DNA from: Orientallactaga sibirica
Taxonomy: Eukaryota > Chordata > Mammalia > Rodentia > Dipodidae
NCBI GenBank assembly: GCA_036365145.1
Contig: JAEOAD010000699.1
Span: 8,901,001-8,965,000 of the forward strand
Length of the DNA: 64,000 nt
Reading direction: 5' to 3'
A program made the position numbers and the translations under genes. The notes under the pieces are model-generated. The model did no database searches, was not told the origin of the DNA, and saw only the letters and a list, made by a program, of their open reading frames with translations. Position 1 is the stretch's first letter, and each line of letters starts with the position of its first letter. Of this stretch, positions 44,940-56,389 are shown piece by piece.

Positions 44940-45180
44940 GTGATTTAGATAGTTTGGTCCCAGTGGTCCTGTCTGTGCTCAGCAAATGGTTCCATGTCAC
45001 TCCCTGCATCACAATATGGGAGCCACTGAGCTTGGCTGCAGCTAATCCTCTGAGCCTGTTAATAAGCTTAGGAGCACGTTCATTGAAGGCTGACGCGTTA
45101 GGCACAAACAGGGAGAAAATATCTACTGGGGGAAGCTGAATTGGTTTTAATCATCTGCTAATCACCAGTAATGAGACCTA
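44940..45180. promoter_or_regulatory. Candidate conserved enhancer (inferred)
   Basis: Repeat-free and of higher sequence complexity than its surroundings. It holds CTAATCC (45,042-45,048) and three TAAT cores at 45,148, 45,159 and 45,169, spaced 11 and 10 bp, with an E-box CATCTG between the first two. That cluster suits homeodomain and bHLH factors. This is motif reading only; conservation was not tested. Confidence 0.35.
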
Positions 45181-46102
45181 CTCTGGGGAAGAAAAGAAAA
45201 ACAGATAGTCAGAGGGCGGTTTTGTTCTTCACAGCAGAGTAACACGGAATGAGAGGGCAGCTGTTATTAGGAAAGAAAGGATAGAAAGAAAGAAGGGATT
45301 TGGCCAGAGCAGATGAAGCGTCCTCTGCGGCACTCTGTTTTGTTAGCTGAGTGTTTCTTTCATACAGGCTATGAAACTTCAGATCTCTCAGGCTCCCCCT
45401 CACAGCCCACCTCCAAGACACTGCTTCTGGAAGAAAGGAACTTCCTTCCCACTGTCATCTCACCCTTCGTCTGTGCTCCTCCAGCACTCTATCTGAGCAC
45501 TTTATGAAGTATCTTCCCTTGAGGAGAGAAGAAAAGGGAATGACAAGGGGAGCTGTTGATTAGAACAAAAATTTTTAGAAGGTGATTTAGGGAGGGAGGG
45601 TACAGAAAGCTGGGGTGAAAACATTGTGATCCCTTGTCTTGGGAGGTGAGATGTCCAGGGAATCCAGAAAGCAGTCATCAGTTTCAAAGTGGTCAGTGCA
45701 AATGAAATTGGGTGGACAGTTTTATCATGTTCCTGGCTTTGTATTTTCAGAACTTCCAGCATGAACATGACTTGGCCACCATTTTAGATACTATCATTTC
45801 AGAGTTTTCCTTCAAAATTCAAAGCCCTGTAATGGATAATAACATAACTTTCAGGTATATCATGTGGATTTGGAGGACTGTTCTGTACTGGACCCATGTT
45901 CATCATGAGGGGAAGTTAACAACACACTTGCATACATTCTCTGGAACCATCATTTGTATACAAATGACTAAACTTGTAACAGTGGCTTTGCTACTCACCA
46001 TTGACACTTTGTTCTTTAAATGATTGTGCATTCTGTGCCAGGAAAACCTCCAGAGCATAGCACACCTGACTTTTTATACTCAAAAGAACCACCCTTAGCT
46101 CA
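45181..46102. other. Unique DNA, no gene seen
   Basis: Open frames at 45,313-45,507, 45,502-45,768 and 45,712-46,023 (103 codons) have no motif I recognise. A GGGAGGGAGGG run lies near 45,590. Confidence 0.45.
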
Positions 46103-46116
46103 AGAACCTTTATCAG

Positions 46117-46295
46117 GGGCTGGAGAGATGGCTCAGCAGTTAAGATGTTTGGCTGAAACACCTAACAAGCAGTGCTCAATTACCCAGTACCTATATAAAA
46201 TCAGATGAACAAAGTGGTGCATGCATCTGGAATTTGTTTCCCCTCTCTCTCCTTTTATAAATAAGTAAAATATTTTAAGTATATATTTATAAAAA
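46117..46295 (+). mobile_element. DIP-like SINE, older variant
   Basis: GGGCTGGAGAGATGGCTCAG head, AAAGTGGTGCATGCATCTGG core, much shortened CT tract. Imperfect flanks AGAACCTTTATCAG and AGAAACCTTATCAG. Confidence 0.88.
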
Positions 46296-46514
46296 AGAAA
46301 CCTTATCAGCTCTGACGATAGCATTGAAACCTACGCATGTGCCCCTACCCTGATTCCAGTTGAATCAAACAATGACCCATCCTTTTCCTTCTAGTCTCAC
46401 ACCTTCTCTCCACCCATGTGCCTTCTACTTCTGAGGCTTTATTGATCCCTGTGTAGCCTGGCTTTTCCTTATGGTTAGTATAAGCAGTGTGGTCTCTTAG
46501 TACATCCCTTGCTG

Positions 46515-46516
<2 letters not shown>

Positions 46517-46556
<40 letters not shown>

Positions 46557-46740
46557 GTATTTGCAAGCAGTGAGAAGAGAGACAGAAAGAATGGACCCAC
46601 CAGGGCCTCCAGGCACTGCAAACTCCAGATACTTGGGCCACTTTGTGCATCTGGCTTTGCATGGGTACTGAGGAATCGAACTTAGGTCATTAGGTTTTGC
46701 AGGCCAAGTGCCTTAACCATTGAGCCATCTCTCCAGCCCA
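46517..46740 (-). mobile_element. DIP-like SINE whose tail is (TG)n
   Basis: (TG)n at 46,517-46,553 occupies the tail position, followed by body ACCCACCAGGGCCTCCAGGC, TACTGAGGAATCGAACTTAG and head antisense. TTGCTGAC at 46,509-46,516 and 46,741-46,748 brackets tract and element together. The plus/minus frames in it encode Thr-His repeats only. Confidence 0.9.
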
Positions 46741-46748
46741 TTGCTGAC

Positions 46749-47027
46749 GACTTTTTAATCGTGCTTGTTTCACAGTGAGGAAATGTGATCCCCTAGTCTA
46801 AAAATATGTTGTGTCTCTTTGAACTTCATGGCAATTTGCTTTCAAGTACCATGTACCACTAATCATGTTGACTGAGTCAACCCTCCTATGAGAGGGACAG
46901 TTACAATCTTCTTTGCATCTCCCTCCCATTTAACATACAACCCATAGTAATTCTGCATATGTTGAAATAAATTGAATTTTAAGAAATTTTGTGGGATAGA
47001 TTGAATTAAAATTTTAGCATTTTGAAG
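46749..47027. other. Unique DNA, no gene seen
   Basis: Nothing recognised. Confidence 0.5.
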
Positions 47028-47121
47028 TTAGGCAAGACAGCTCACACCTACAATCCTAGCACTTCAGAGACAGAGGATAGTCAGGGCTACACAGTGAGAC
47101 ACTGTCTCAAAAACAATAAGT
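47028..47121 (+). mobile_element. B1 SINE, old, with internal deletion
   Basis: AGGCAAGACAGCTCACACCT, AATCCTAGCACTTCAGAGAC, CTACACAGTGAGACACTGTC-TCAAAAACA. Confidence 0.78.
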
Positions 47122-47773
47122 GTCTGTAAGGATATATTTAAATAGTGTGTACTAGATATATAAAATATCTTACACACTCATATTTATTTTTACTTGTCAG
47201 TAATCTATACTCATTATTTCAGCTGTTGCGATAAAGGCTGCATGTTGAGATAAAGAACATCAGAGTGGAATTATAAAGAATATTTTGGAGAAAATGGAAT
47301 TCTCAATGCACATGGAATTGTCTGAATCCTCATTTCATACATTTCTTACAGGCACCCTTAGGGGCTTTTGAGGGACTGAATGATGCATCACTCAAATACT
47401 GTGAGTTGGAGGAGGTCACATTTTAGAAGGGGAGAAGAACTTTCAAACAAATGGTAATAGGCTAGTGCTACACTAATTCACAGATCACCGATGTCCAGAA
47501 CTCCTGAGGAGGCAAGATCCTCAGAAGCAACTTTTGCAGAAACAGCTGCAGAGGGGTCAAAAGTAGTGTTCTCCAAGTAAAGGAAGAGTATCAGCACTGG
47601 GAGACAAAGGAGTTGAGTGTGCTTACTGGGGGCACATTGAATAGTTCGGCTTGTGTAGATAAAGTGCCACAGGCCATAATTATGAATTTAAACAAGTATT
47701 TGTTGGATACAGTTCTAAGTTCTACCTGAGCCTTGTGACCAATGAGCAAATCAAGTGAGGGAAAAATGCAAAA
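47122..47773. other. Unique DNA, no gene seen
   Basis: Nothing recognised. Confidence 0.5.
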
Positions 47774-47783
47774 GCAATTTTAC

Positions 47784-47935
47784 TTTTTTTTTCTTTTGAT
47801 TTTTAAGGTAGGGTCTCACTCTATCCCAGGCTAACCTGGAAATCATTACATAGTCTTAGGGGTGACCTCAAACTCATGGTGATCCACCTACCTCTCTCTC
47901 CCAAGCCCTAGGATTAAAGGCAACAATGCTTGGCT
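47784..47935 (-). mobile_element. B1 SINE with target duplication
   Basis: T-rich start, GGTAGGGTCTCACTCTATCC, GATCCACCTACCTCTCTCTC. GCAATTTTAC (47,774-47,783) and GCAATTTCAC (47,936-47,945) flank it. Confidence 0.9.
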
Positions 47936-47945
47936 GCAATTTCAC

Positions 47946-48699
47946 TTTCTATTTGGATCTGCCTACATGAGTTATTCTGGGTTCTGTGTTCTATGAAATG
48001 AAAATCCTTTTGGCCTGCTTGCCTCAAAAGGCCAGCCTAGTAGAACAAGCCCAGACATTTTAAGGAGTGGATGTAGTACTGGAGAATAGAGATGTCTCAG
48101 TATTTGTGCAACTACTGTCATCAATTTTCAATACTAAAAAAGTTGAGAAGGAAATTTACTAAATTTATTTCCTTTTTAAAAGTATAGAACTTGGGTACAG
48201 GGGAAAGTGACTTGACAAAGTTCCAATAGTTAGTGGGGTGGTGTGATATTATTTTTAGCATAGAACTTTTCAGAAGGCTTGAATATCTATTGTCTCAGGC
48301 ATGGGAAAGTAAAGAAAAGATCATTCTAAGCTGTATCCTGGCTGATAATCCGAGGTACATGGACTTTAAACTCACTCCTTGAGGCATTATCCACATCTCC
48401 CTAGTCAACATTTCTGTATTTTCAGCAACTAAACGGTAAGTTTGAATGAAGCCCACTGTTCACAGCAACCCTACTTCATTATTGAAGAGTTTTAAGTTAC
48501 TTATAAAATTGAGCAATTAAAGTGATTTTTAGACAAACAACATTCTAATGTTGTGAAAAACAGATTTGCCAAAATACTCCTTCTAGGACTTAATTTATTT
48601 TCATTGGCAATATAGTTTGTGAAAGTAAGACAAGACTTCTGAGCTCTTATGTCCTCTCCTAGCTCAACTACATGGTAAATGTAGGGACTGAATTCAAAG
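47946..48699. other. Unique DNA, no gene seen
   Basis: Nothing recognised. Confidence 0.5.
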
Positions 48700-48778
48700 G
48701 TATGAAGCAACTTTTCCAAAATCACACAGCATCTATTGGGAAGACCAGCTAACTGTTTCTCCTTGACACTGCACCATC
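48700..48778 (-). mobile_element. MIR fragment
   Basis: AAGCAACTTTTCCAAAATCA-CACAGCA then AGACCAGCTAACTG and CTCCTTGACACTGCACCATC follow the antisense of the MIR tRNA-related half. Confidence 0.65.
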
Positions 48779-48935
48779 ATGGCTGCATAGGAAAGGATCA
48801 AAGACAATGTATGGATCCCAGCATAACTACATGCACCCTCTACTAGCAGATACAGAGCCCTACTGATTGTGCTCTTTCTTAAAATTTACCTATTTATTTT
48901 TTTAGTACTGAACATTGTTGAACCTACAAATATTA

Positions 48936-48937
<2 letters not shown>

Positions 48938-48972
<35 letters not shown>
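48938..48972. repeat. (AC)n microsatellite
   Basis: About 17 AC units abutting the antisense B1 that follows. Confidence 0.97.
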
Positions 48973-48974
<2 letters not shown>

Positions 48975-49076
48975 TTTGAGACAGGGTTTATCTAAGTTGC
49001 CTAGGCCACCTTTGATCTTACAACCCTGCTCTGTCCTCCTCCAACGTGGCTGGAATTAAGCCAACAGTCCCAGCTT
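48973..49076 (-). mobile_element. B1 SINE, old
   Basis: ATTTTGAGACAGGGTTTATC, TAAGTTGCCTAGGCCACCTT and GGCTGGAATTAAGCC; diverged antisense B1 whose tail side has become the AC tract. Confidence 0.8.
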
Positions 49077-49947
49077 GACTGCTATGGCGTCAACGAGTGA
49101 GTTTCCTCTGTGTGTGTATTTCACATCCCACACCTCCTTTTCCATGTCGGTAACATGGTGATTGAAAACACCTGTTCTGTCAATTTCTATGAGTTGTTGT
49201 GAAGCTGATATAACCCTATAAAGAACAATAAGTAAGGCTTAGTAAAGGAAGGTGTTGGAAAAACTGCTGATACCCGACGCAAGGTTTCACATGAGATTAT
49301 AACTGAACCAGGGAGAAAGAACAGAAGGACCTATGTTAAGGTCATGAGCAAGGCGGCAGAGCAGGGCCTGCAGGGAGCTGCCAGAGATCAAGTGCAGGCC
49401 AGAGGGCTACCTCTGCCAGTCAGAGAGGCACGCCAGGCCTTGATCTTGAAAGCTGTGTGGTATCTCTAGAGGGCTTAAACTGCAGATAGTCACATTAATT
49501 TCAGTTCTTCAATTAGAAATGTCTTTCAGACAATAATGTCAACAGTGAAATTGAAGGAGACAAAACCCAAAGTGACACAGTGAGCTCACCATTGATTGCT
49601 GGTAAAGTTCCTAGCTCATAAGGAGACTTACCAGCTCATAATTTTGGAAACTGAATATGTTTCTTAAATCAAGTGGTCCAACTGGTTCAGATTTAGGAGG
49701 CTGAGGATGTGGATACTTCACATCACTACTTCAGACCCTAGAGGATGGCATCATGGTGGGCTGCTCACCTGTGCTGCTGGAACAGAATGTTGGGTTCTTG
49801 CTCTATTGCTCTTCTGACCCTTCTTGCTTAAGCCAGGAGTCTCTTATTGCTACCAGAGCTTGCTGCTTTAATAAGCCAGGTGATTCCCTTGTCTGTGCTC
49901 CACTTTGTGGGACTGGGTTTGCAGATACATGTAGCTCTACCCAATTG
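49077..49947. other. Unique or unassigned DNA
   Basis: 49,745-49,947 may be part of a longer rodent repeat but I cannot name it. The 72-codon frame at 49,753-49,971 has no recognised motif. Confidence 0.4.
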
Positions 49948-50053
49948 TCTATGGAGGTTCTGAAGATTTGAACTCTGATAATTCTAGGCCCCCTTGGGCC
50001 CTCTTGTTTGTGCAGGAAGTGAACATAACCACTGAGCCATCTCTGAATTCCCA
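49948..50053 (-). mobile_element. tRNA-type SINE head, antisense
   Basis: GAAGATTTGAACTCTGATAA (antisense B box) and AACCACTGAGCCATCTCTGA (antisense A box) at the expected spacing for a rodent tRNA-derived SINE, expanded in between. Confidence 0.5.
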
Positions 50054-50250
50054 GAAAATAGAATTCTTGATTCAGTTATTCTAAAACTGCTCCATTGTGC
50101 TTATTGCCCTGGAGCTCCTGAGAACCTCCATAGCTCTGAATATTAGTGTGTATGAGGTAAGAGAGGAATATAGAGTTATATGAGTATACATATGTGGGTT
50201 CGAGTAAGATGTAGAAATAGAAGTATTTCTATATTGTTTGAAATAGGGAG

Positions 50251-50602
50251 TATGGCACTTTGAACATAAATGTTCCCCATAGCCTCAGGTACTGTGAGTA
50301 ATCTTCCTAATTACCCGTCGACATGGTGGTGACTTTGGGAGTTGGAGCCTTGCTGTAGGAGGTGTATTGTTGAGGGCAGACCTTGGGCTGGAGTAGTAAA
50401 GCCCTACTGTATGTTCAGAACAAATTCCTACTTGCTGGTTCGTGCTGTTCCCTGTGTGCTGTGGATGTATGATGAAGTGAGCCAGCTTTCTCTGCCATGA
50501 TGAAGCTTCCCCTGGAATCTGTAAGCCTGAAATTAACCCTTTCATCCTATAAGCTGCTTTTGGTCAAGTATTTTGTCTCAGCAATGAGATGCTAACTAAA
50601 AC
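50251..50602 (+). mobile_element. MaLR-type LTR
   Basis: TATGGCACTTTGAACATAAA-TGTTCCCC opening, GAGCCTTGCTGTAGGAGGTG, CTGCCATGATGAAGCTTCCC, and GTCTCAGCAATGAGATGCTA-ACTAAAACA close. Confidence 0.78.
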
Positions 50603-50973
50603 AAGGATAAATATAAATAACATTAATGTTTTATTTAATTGATGAATGACCAGTTGGCTTTATGAATTAAATATAATTCAATACTAAAAAAGGTTTCTCA
50701 TGTAACTGTTTGGAAAGGTGGTAGGATCTTTAAGAAGGGGAATTCAGTGGAGAATTAATGACTGCCTTTGTGAAGGGCTTAATGCTGCTCTCACAGGGAG
50801 CTAGGTCCTGCTCTGTGAGAACAGGTTGCTAAAGACCATTCTATAAGGACCCTTCTTGGCGTCCTGGCTTGTTGTCCACCATGTGCCATCCCTCTCTTAC
50901 ACCAAACCTGACAGCTTTTTCATTTGAACCTCAGGCCCCACTTTGTCCTCAACAGAAGTGAAAGCTAGACAAC

Positions 50974-51131
50974 ACACTTGCTTTTCTATGCCGTGACTCA
51001 GCAATGACACATATCATTCCTACTCATCAAGGGCCATAGCCCTCCAATCCAAACACCTGCTTTTTATATTGTGATTCAACATTGACCCATACCATTCACA
51101 TTCACCAACCTTGATAGCCCACCAAATCAAA
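50974..51131. repeat. Tandem duplication, about 79-bp unit, two copies
   Basis: ACAC(T/C)TGCTTTT opens each copy (50,974 and 51,053). CAGCAATGAC versus CAACATTGAC, and ATAGCCCTCCAATCCAAACA versus ATAGCCCACCAAATCAAACT, confirm the pairing. About 25-30% diverged. Confidence 0.85.
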
Positions 51132-51272
51132 CTCCTCCCTACTTGGATATATGGTGGACAGTCAATACTCCTCAAAAACCATATAATAGCAGAAGGAGTT
51201 CAGCTGGGACTGCCCATACCATACCTTTGAAGGTTAGGACATTTGATGTGGTCTCCACCTCATACCCAAGTT

Positions 51273-51449
51273 AAAAAAATTATTTATTTATGAGAGAGAA
51301 TAGGCATTCCAGAGCTTCTAGCCATTGCAAATGAACTCAGACACATATGCCACCTTGTAATCTGGCTTTATGTGGGCACTGGGGAAGCAAGCCTGGGTCC
51401 TTATGCTTTGTAGGCAAGTGCCTTAACCACAGAGCTATTTCTCTGGCCC
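51273..51449 (-). mobile_element. DIP-like SINE
   Basis: AAAAATTATTTATTTATGAG tail side, CCAGAGCTTCTAGCCATTGC, CACTGGGGAAGCAAGCCTGG and antisense head GAGCTATTTCTCTGGCCC. Confidence 0.88.
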
Positions 51450-53389
51450 TCATCCATAACTTTTTAAAGTATGTATTTATTTCATTTTCATCTCACAGAT
51501 ATCTGGACTGCACACAGGTGACTAACTTGCTTTGTCAGGCTTAAATAAAAATAATGACTTGTTCCTGAGGCTTCCTCTAGCTCTGATTCCTTTGGCAAAG
51601 GAGCAGCACAATGACCAGTGGCCTTGGCTACTGTGCCTCACCCTGCCTTCTCTTTCCTCTTCACTCTGCCAGTGCATCTGCCTTCACATTTGATCTTTCT
51701 GTCTGCCTGGCTTATTAGCATACTTTGACAGATTAAAAGGCTAAGGTCAAACCAACAAACCCCTAAAGAAATACTGCCAATTATTTGTCATATGTTTTTA
51801 AATACTTTGCTCTTCAAAGAATTTAGCAAGGAATAAAATTCAACTTTGTCTCCCAAGAGTTGTTTTAATATTAAAAAATTAATGCCCTTAGCTTTCTGTA
51901 TTCCATTTTGTAGAGAACAATAAACTGACCCAGGGCATCGAGAAGGATCACCTGTACTTCTTACAAGTTTCTTCCAAAAGTGATACACCAAATGACAGGT
52001 AGTCTTATATTGCTATGACAAAGCAGTCCAGGCAGAAGAGATTACTCAAAAAGGCAATCCAGTATGGGATGCATAACTCACAACCCTGAGTGGTGATATG
52101 CTCCATGTTAGGACAGAGACTGATGGATCAAGTTCCTGTTCTTAACCTTCTATCTGGAAGGCATTGAGGGAGTAATCTATTTTCTCCATGCTTTACTTTC
52201 CAGACCTGGTAATAGTGATGCCCATCACCTCAGGGGGCCATTAGAAAGAATAGATCTGAACAGTGCTGGAAACTCTAAACTTATTTATTCTGGGTACTTA
52301 GTGCTTCCTTAGCTTGGGATCTCCAGCTTTGTCATACGTCAAAGATGTTGGCCACTTAAATACTTAGAAGTATACAACAGATATTGTTTAATCTCTCAAG
52401 GAAGTATGATTGGTTTGCAAAAGTAGCATTGCCGACCACCTTCTACAAGTGAATCATCCCGTGGTCCACGGACAGTGTTCATTAGAAACATCATTGTCAA
52501 TCACTCCGTCCTGCCCAGAGTGAGGCCAAGACAACAAGACAGGGTCATAAATGGAGATGTACAGGCTCTGTACACCCATCAGATTTTTTTAAAAAAAATC
52601 AATTTCCAAGATGATAATTGAGTGGCTTCTAGGACTACCCCTCTTATGACTGCACAGGGCTTGGTGATGAACAATGGTGTGTGACCAAGTGACTCCTACT
52701 GTAGAGAAAGAAGTGAGGCTAAGGGAGGAGTTGGGGAATAGAAGACTTGAAGTGAGGTGGAAAATGAGGTGGGAAGGAGGGGGTAAAGGAAGGAGATAAC
52801 ACACTAAATTTGAAAGCTAATTATTTGACATGTTTTGAAAGATAAGAACAGGATAGCCTCCAAGTAAGAGGCGTCTAATAGCTCAAAAAGTCTCCAGTGA
52901 AGTTGTTCACTACAGGTGAAAGGCCAAATTATCAGATCAAGTGGTTACATTATCAAAAATTATTCTATTGATTTCAGTGAGGTGCATCTTCCCGCGATGA
53001 TTACCACCATCTCAAACCTCCTTTCCTGCTGATTTGGAGCGAGCAGCACCATCTCCACATTTCAAGTTGTTCAAGATGTATTCACATGTGTGGGTAAGCA
53101 CAGGTCTGCCTGCTGCGAGAGACATAAGACAGGCAGGCAGGCCAACAGGCTTCTCAGGGCCAGCATCTCTATCACCATTAAGAAATTGTGTGATGGGGTA
53201 TCATTTGTACCAGGAAGATTCTGACTTCTGGACGTTTCCTGCAAGGGATGCTACCTTGGGAAACTGTCACCAGCAGTCAGTGGGAATCTTGCACATTCTG
53301 GTAGTCACATGTAGAAATAGAATAGCAATGCATTTAAGTTCACATATATAGCCCCATAGGAACATATCTGAGTTTAAATTTAAGGGAGG
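51450..53389. other. Mostly unique DNA; possible LTR trace
   Basis: 52,000-52,245 could be a very decayed minus-strand MaLR LTR (GTCTTATATTGCTATGACAA start) but the match is weak. 52,690-52,800 is purine-rich. No gene seen. Confidence 0.4.
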
Positions 53390-53484
53390 AGGAGCTGGGG
53401 ATATTTACAAATGATAGCGATCTTGTCTAGTAGATGCAAAGCTCTCACTTCCATCACCAGCACCACAAGATAAATAAATAAATG
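53390..53484 (+). mobile_element. ID-type SINE, diverged
   Basis: GGAGCTGGGGATATTTACAA (ID head), GATGCAAAGCTCTCACTTCC and ATCACCAGCACCACAAGATA-AATAAATAAA (ID 3' end and tail). Confidence 0.7.
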
Positions 53485-54129
53485 TAAAGGCAAGGGAATT
53501 GGGGAAAGAGGTGTTTCTTATTTTATTTAGACTGCCAACTGCCCACTGTTGCTAGGGAAGAGAGTGATAAAAAGAGCATTAGGTAGAACAAAGGTCCATC
53601 CAAATAAAAATTGGACAACTCCTTGCTCTGCACCTACTTTCTAAATGAACGAAATGTTCTCCCTACAAGACTGAAAATAATATTTTAATTGTCCAGCTAT
53701 ATTGCTTTCCTAGTGATTTTGTTGGGGGTCAGACCTGGATGGACAGTTTCCACTTACAGTGATACACAGTGTAATGAATTCAGTGTATATCCTCTCTCCT
53801 CTGAGCAGCAAAACTCACATGCCTATTTCCTGGCTCCTGTTCTTGGATTCACAGTTGGTTAATGTAAAACCAGGCTGACACAGAGCGTCTTGCAGTTTAT
53901 GTTTGAACCAGAGCCAAGAGAAAGCACATTTCTGGTGTTGGTGAACTTCCACCCCCATGGGCCTGGAGAGCGCTATTGTGTCCATGAATAAAAGCATGAG
54001 GCAGGGTGGTGTGGTGAACTTTAAGCCAATTATCCCTGCCTTTGCCCTGCACTGGCCTCCTACTTCCCGGGACTCTTCAAGCTGATGCCGAACATATTCA
54101 AATCTTCCCTTAAAAGGTTTAGTCTAGGT
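53485..54129. other. Unique DNA, no gene seen
   Basis: Nothing recognised. Confidence 0.5.
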
Positions 54130-54340
54130 TGCTTCTTCAGTACTGTTTGAACATTAAATATGCAAATAATCATCATTACACTTCCAACAATTACACATGT
54201 TTGCGAGCACCGTGTCAAGTGCTGGCAGCGGAGCAGTCATTTGTAAAGACAAATATTCCATTCCAAGAGATGTCATGCTGCTTAGAAGATTCTTTTTTGT
54301 ATTAGTAGCCACACTGCTGCTTCATAGAGTGTGCAAATGA
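54130..54340. promoter_or_regulatory. Candidate enhancer with POU octamer (inferred)
   Basis: A perfect octamer ATGCAAAT (54,160-54,167) is embedded in a TAAT/ATTA-rich stretch (ATTAAATATGCAAATAATCA) in repeat-free DNA. Motif evidence only. Confidence 0.3.
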
Positions 54341-55009
54341 ACGTGACAGTGCTGCCAATAGCTGCTAGGCCCTTCCCCTCGGTAGAGCAGGTGCCAATCA
54401 CCCATCCCCAGCAGCCAGCAACCGAGGAGGCCTGGCCTCACAGCCCACAGTCTCCCCACATGCCCCACGAGGAAGCCACTTGCCCACGCATGAGGCTCCC
54501 AGACTCTCCTGCCTGTGGCCCCACTTCCCTTATTATCCCTCCTCTTTGGGGTTGGGGCGCTCACGCCTTCAGAATATTTTAATTCCTGATTTCTGAGTAT
54601 ATTTCCGTGTGTTCGTAAGCGATGATTTGTCATCTGTAGCTCAGAGGGGACTTGGAAAGCAGCTAGAACTCAGGCCTTTGTCACAGCAAACAGCTCTTCT
54701 TTCCTCAGCGTTTTCATCTCCTCTCCTTTTGTTTTTCCTCCTCTCTTTTCCCTTCCCCTTGCTCTTTGCTTTCCCCTCCCAGTTTCCTCATGTAGTTATG
54801 GATAATTGTCACCATATTTACTTTTATCACATCCAAAGTGCCGGCTTAGAGGGGCCTGGACTTGAGTCCCCACTAATCTTGCCTTCTCCCGGAGTAGGAA
54901 AATCCCAAGTCTTGCAGGGTCCAATTGATAACCCTTGTGCTTCTTTTCCATGAAAGACGGATGGCTCTGGCAAGCTTGGGAGTCTGCAGATAATGGGATT
55001 GACTTGGTA
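54341..55009. other. GC-richer unique DNA
   Basis: 54,350-54,560 is visibly GC-rich for this window, with scattered CpG but below CpG-island density. Overlapping frames at 54,322-54,633 (minus), 54,331-54,582 and 54,609-54,953 (plus) have no recognisable motif. A pyrimidine-rich stretch follows at 54,690-54,785. Confidence 0.45.
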
Positions 55010-55400
55010 CTTAAATCTCAGTGAACCAGGACAGCATAAGTAATTAGTGAGTCAGATCCATCCTGGGGTGCTAATGATGGCTAAGTCTGCCCCCACGCCA
55101 TTCTGCAAACGGCAAGAGGCACATCCATCTCAGGCAGATAAAAACCAAGGGGACACTGCTCACAGACACCATTTATTCCTTCTTTAGTGCACAATTTATC
55201 CTAGAGGGGGAAAAAAAAAATCTAATTTTCCTCCAGTGATACCCAGAAGACCAAGTGACCATGCTCCCACCAGAGTTCATTTGATCACAACACTGCTCCT
55301 GTTTTTAATTAAGAAAGGCTAATTAAGAGAAACTCTACATTTATCTTCTTATCTACTTGTCAGCACAGACTCTCAGACATTACCTATATTTGTTTACAAT
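55010..55400. promoter_or_regulatory. Candidate enhancer with homeodomain and AP-1 motifs (inferred)
   Basis: TAATTAG (55,041-55,047) abuts a perfect AP-1 site TGAGTCA (55,048-55,054). Further on, TAATTAAGA is repeated 14 bp apart (55,306 and 55,320). Repeat-free. Motif evidence only. Confidence 0.3.
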
Positions 55401-55540
55401 CTGGTTACTGGTTTTCTATCAGGGAACCAGGGAATAGGTTTGGTTTATATTAAAGGTTGTGGCATGATAACGCTTTGGACGGTGGTGTCGGAAGTTGACT
55501 AACCAGCCACAAGGATAACTTGTGGGATACTATAACTGTG

Positions 55541-55542
<2 letters not shown>

Positions 55543-55586
<44 letters not shown>
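55543..55586. repeat. (CA)n microsatellite
   Basis: 22 CA units, pure. Confidence 0.97.
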
Positions 55587-56377
55587 ACTGGCTACACCAG
55601 GCAGCTTTGTTTTTCTTCAACCCAAATGCAAGGCATCCTATACACAGACTGACCATCTCTCTCATTTTCCCCTTGCTCCAGAGTGATAGCCCTTTATCAG
55701 GATAATTTAGATAAATGTCCTTCCAAGGAGCTTCACTTATCCTCTCAGCAAATGTGATCTAGACAAAGAGCAAATGGTAGTGTTTACATCACACCTATGT
55801 TCCAAGTGCCCCCTTCCTGTTTTTGTAATCGTTGTTGTGATATGTGTTTGTTCCTTTCTATCTTATTTGATCAGAATTACTAACCATAAAGCTGCCTGTG
55901 AAATATTCCTTCCTCAAGATGTCCTAGGAGCCCAACAATAAAAAGTACTTACTGCATTTCAACTAAAAACTTATTCATAATCAGAGACAGGAGGCTGGTG
56001 ATTCTGTGAATTTTGATCAGAACTACATGACAAGCTGTGGATCCCTTTGTCCAGCTCTGTCATGGCAAAAGAATATTGAAGCCAAAACCTGAGGTCAGCT
56101 CTAGGCCACCTCTCCCTTAACAACCGCCTTTCTGCTCATTATAAGCAAAATCAAGATAAGCCTAAGTAATGGCTCACTAAGAAGTTTCCTCATAATTCAT
56201 TTCCTTCTCAATCCTGTCTACCAACACTTTGAATTTCTTATGTGATTCATAGATTTCTAAGTACCTGACTTCTCAGAAGGCATGCTCATGTACGCACCAT
56301 GAATTCACACACATCAGCATAGTGTCATATCAGAGGTGGATTTCCTGAAACCTTTCTCCAGTATTTAGCACTTTAGA
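55587..56377. other. Unique DNA, no gene seen
   Basis: Nothing recognised. Confidence 0.5.
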
Positions 56378-56389
56378 ATGGTGCTGAAA

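Noticed and set aside
45588..45615. Possible G-quadruplex (GGGAGGGAGGG ... GGGG)
   Set aside because: The fourth G-run is 11 bases away, making the motif weak; no supporting context.
45712..46023. 103-codon plus frame in unique DNA
   Set aside because: No motif, no visible promoter or splice context, and its length is within chance expectation for a 64 kb window.
52000..52245. Minus-strand MaLR LTR
   Set aside because: Only the opening resembles a MaLR 3' end; the rest does not follow the family order well enough to call.
54322..54953. Frames in the GC-richer stretch, possible exon
   Set aside because: Overlapping frames on both strands are typical of GC-rich DNA; no convincing splice sites or known domain.
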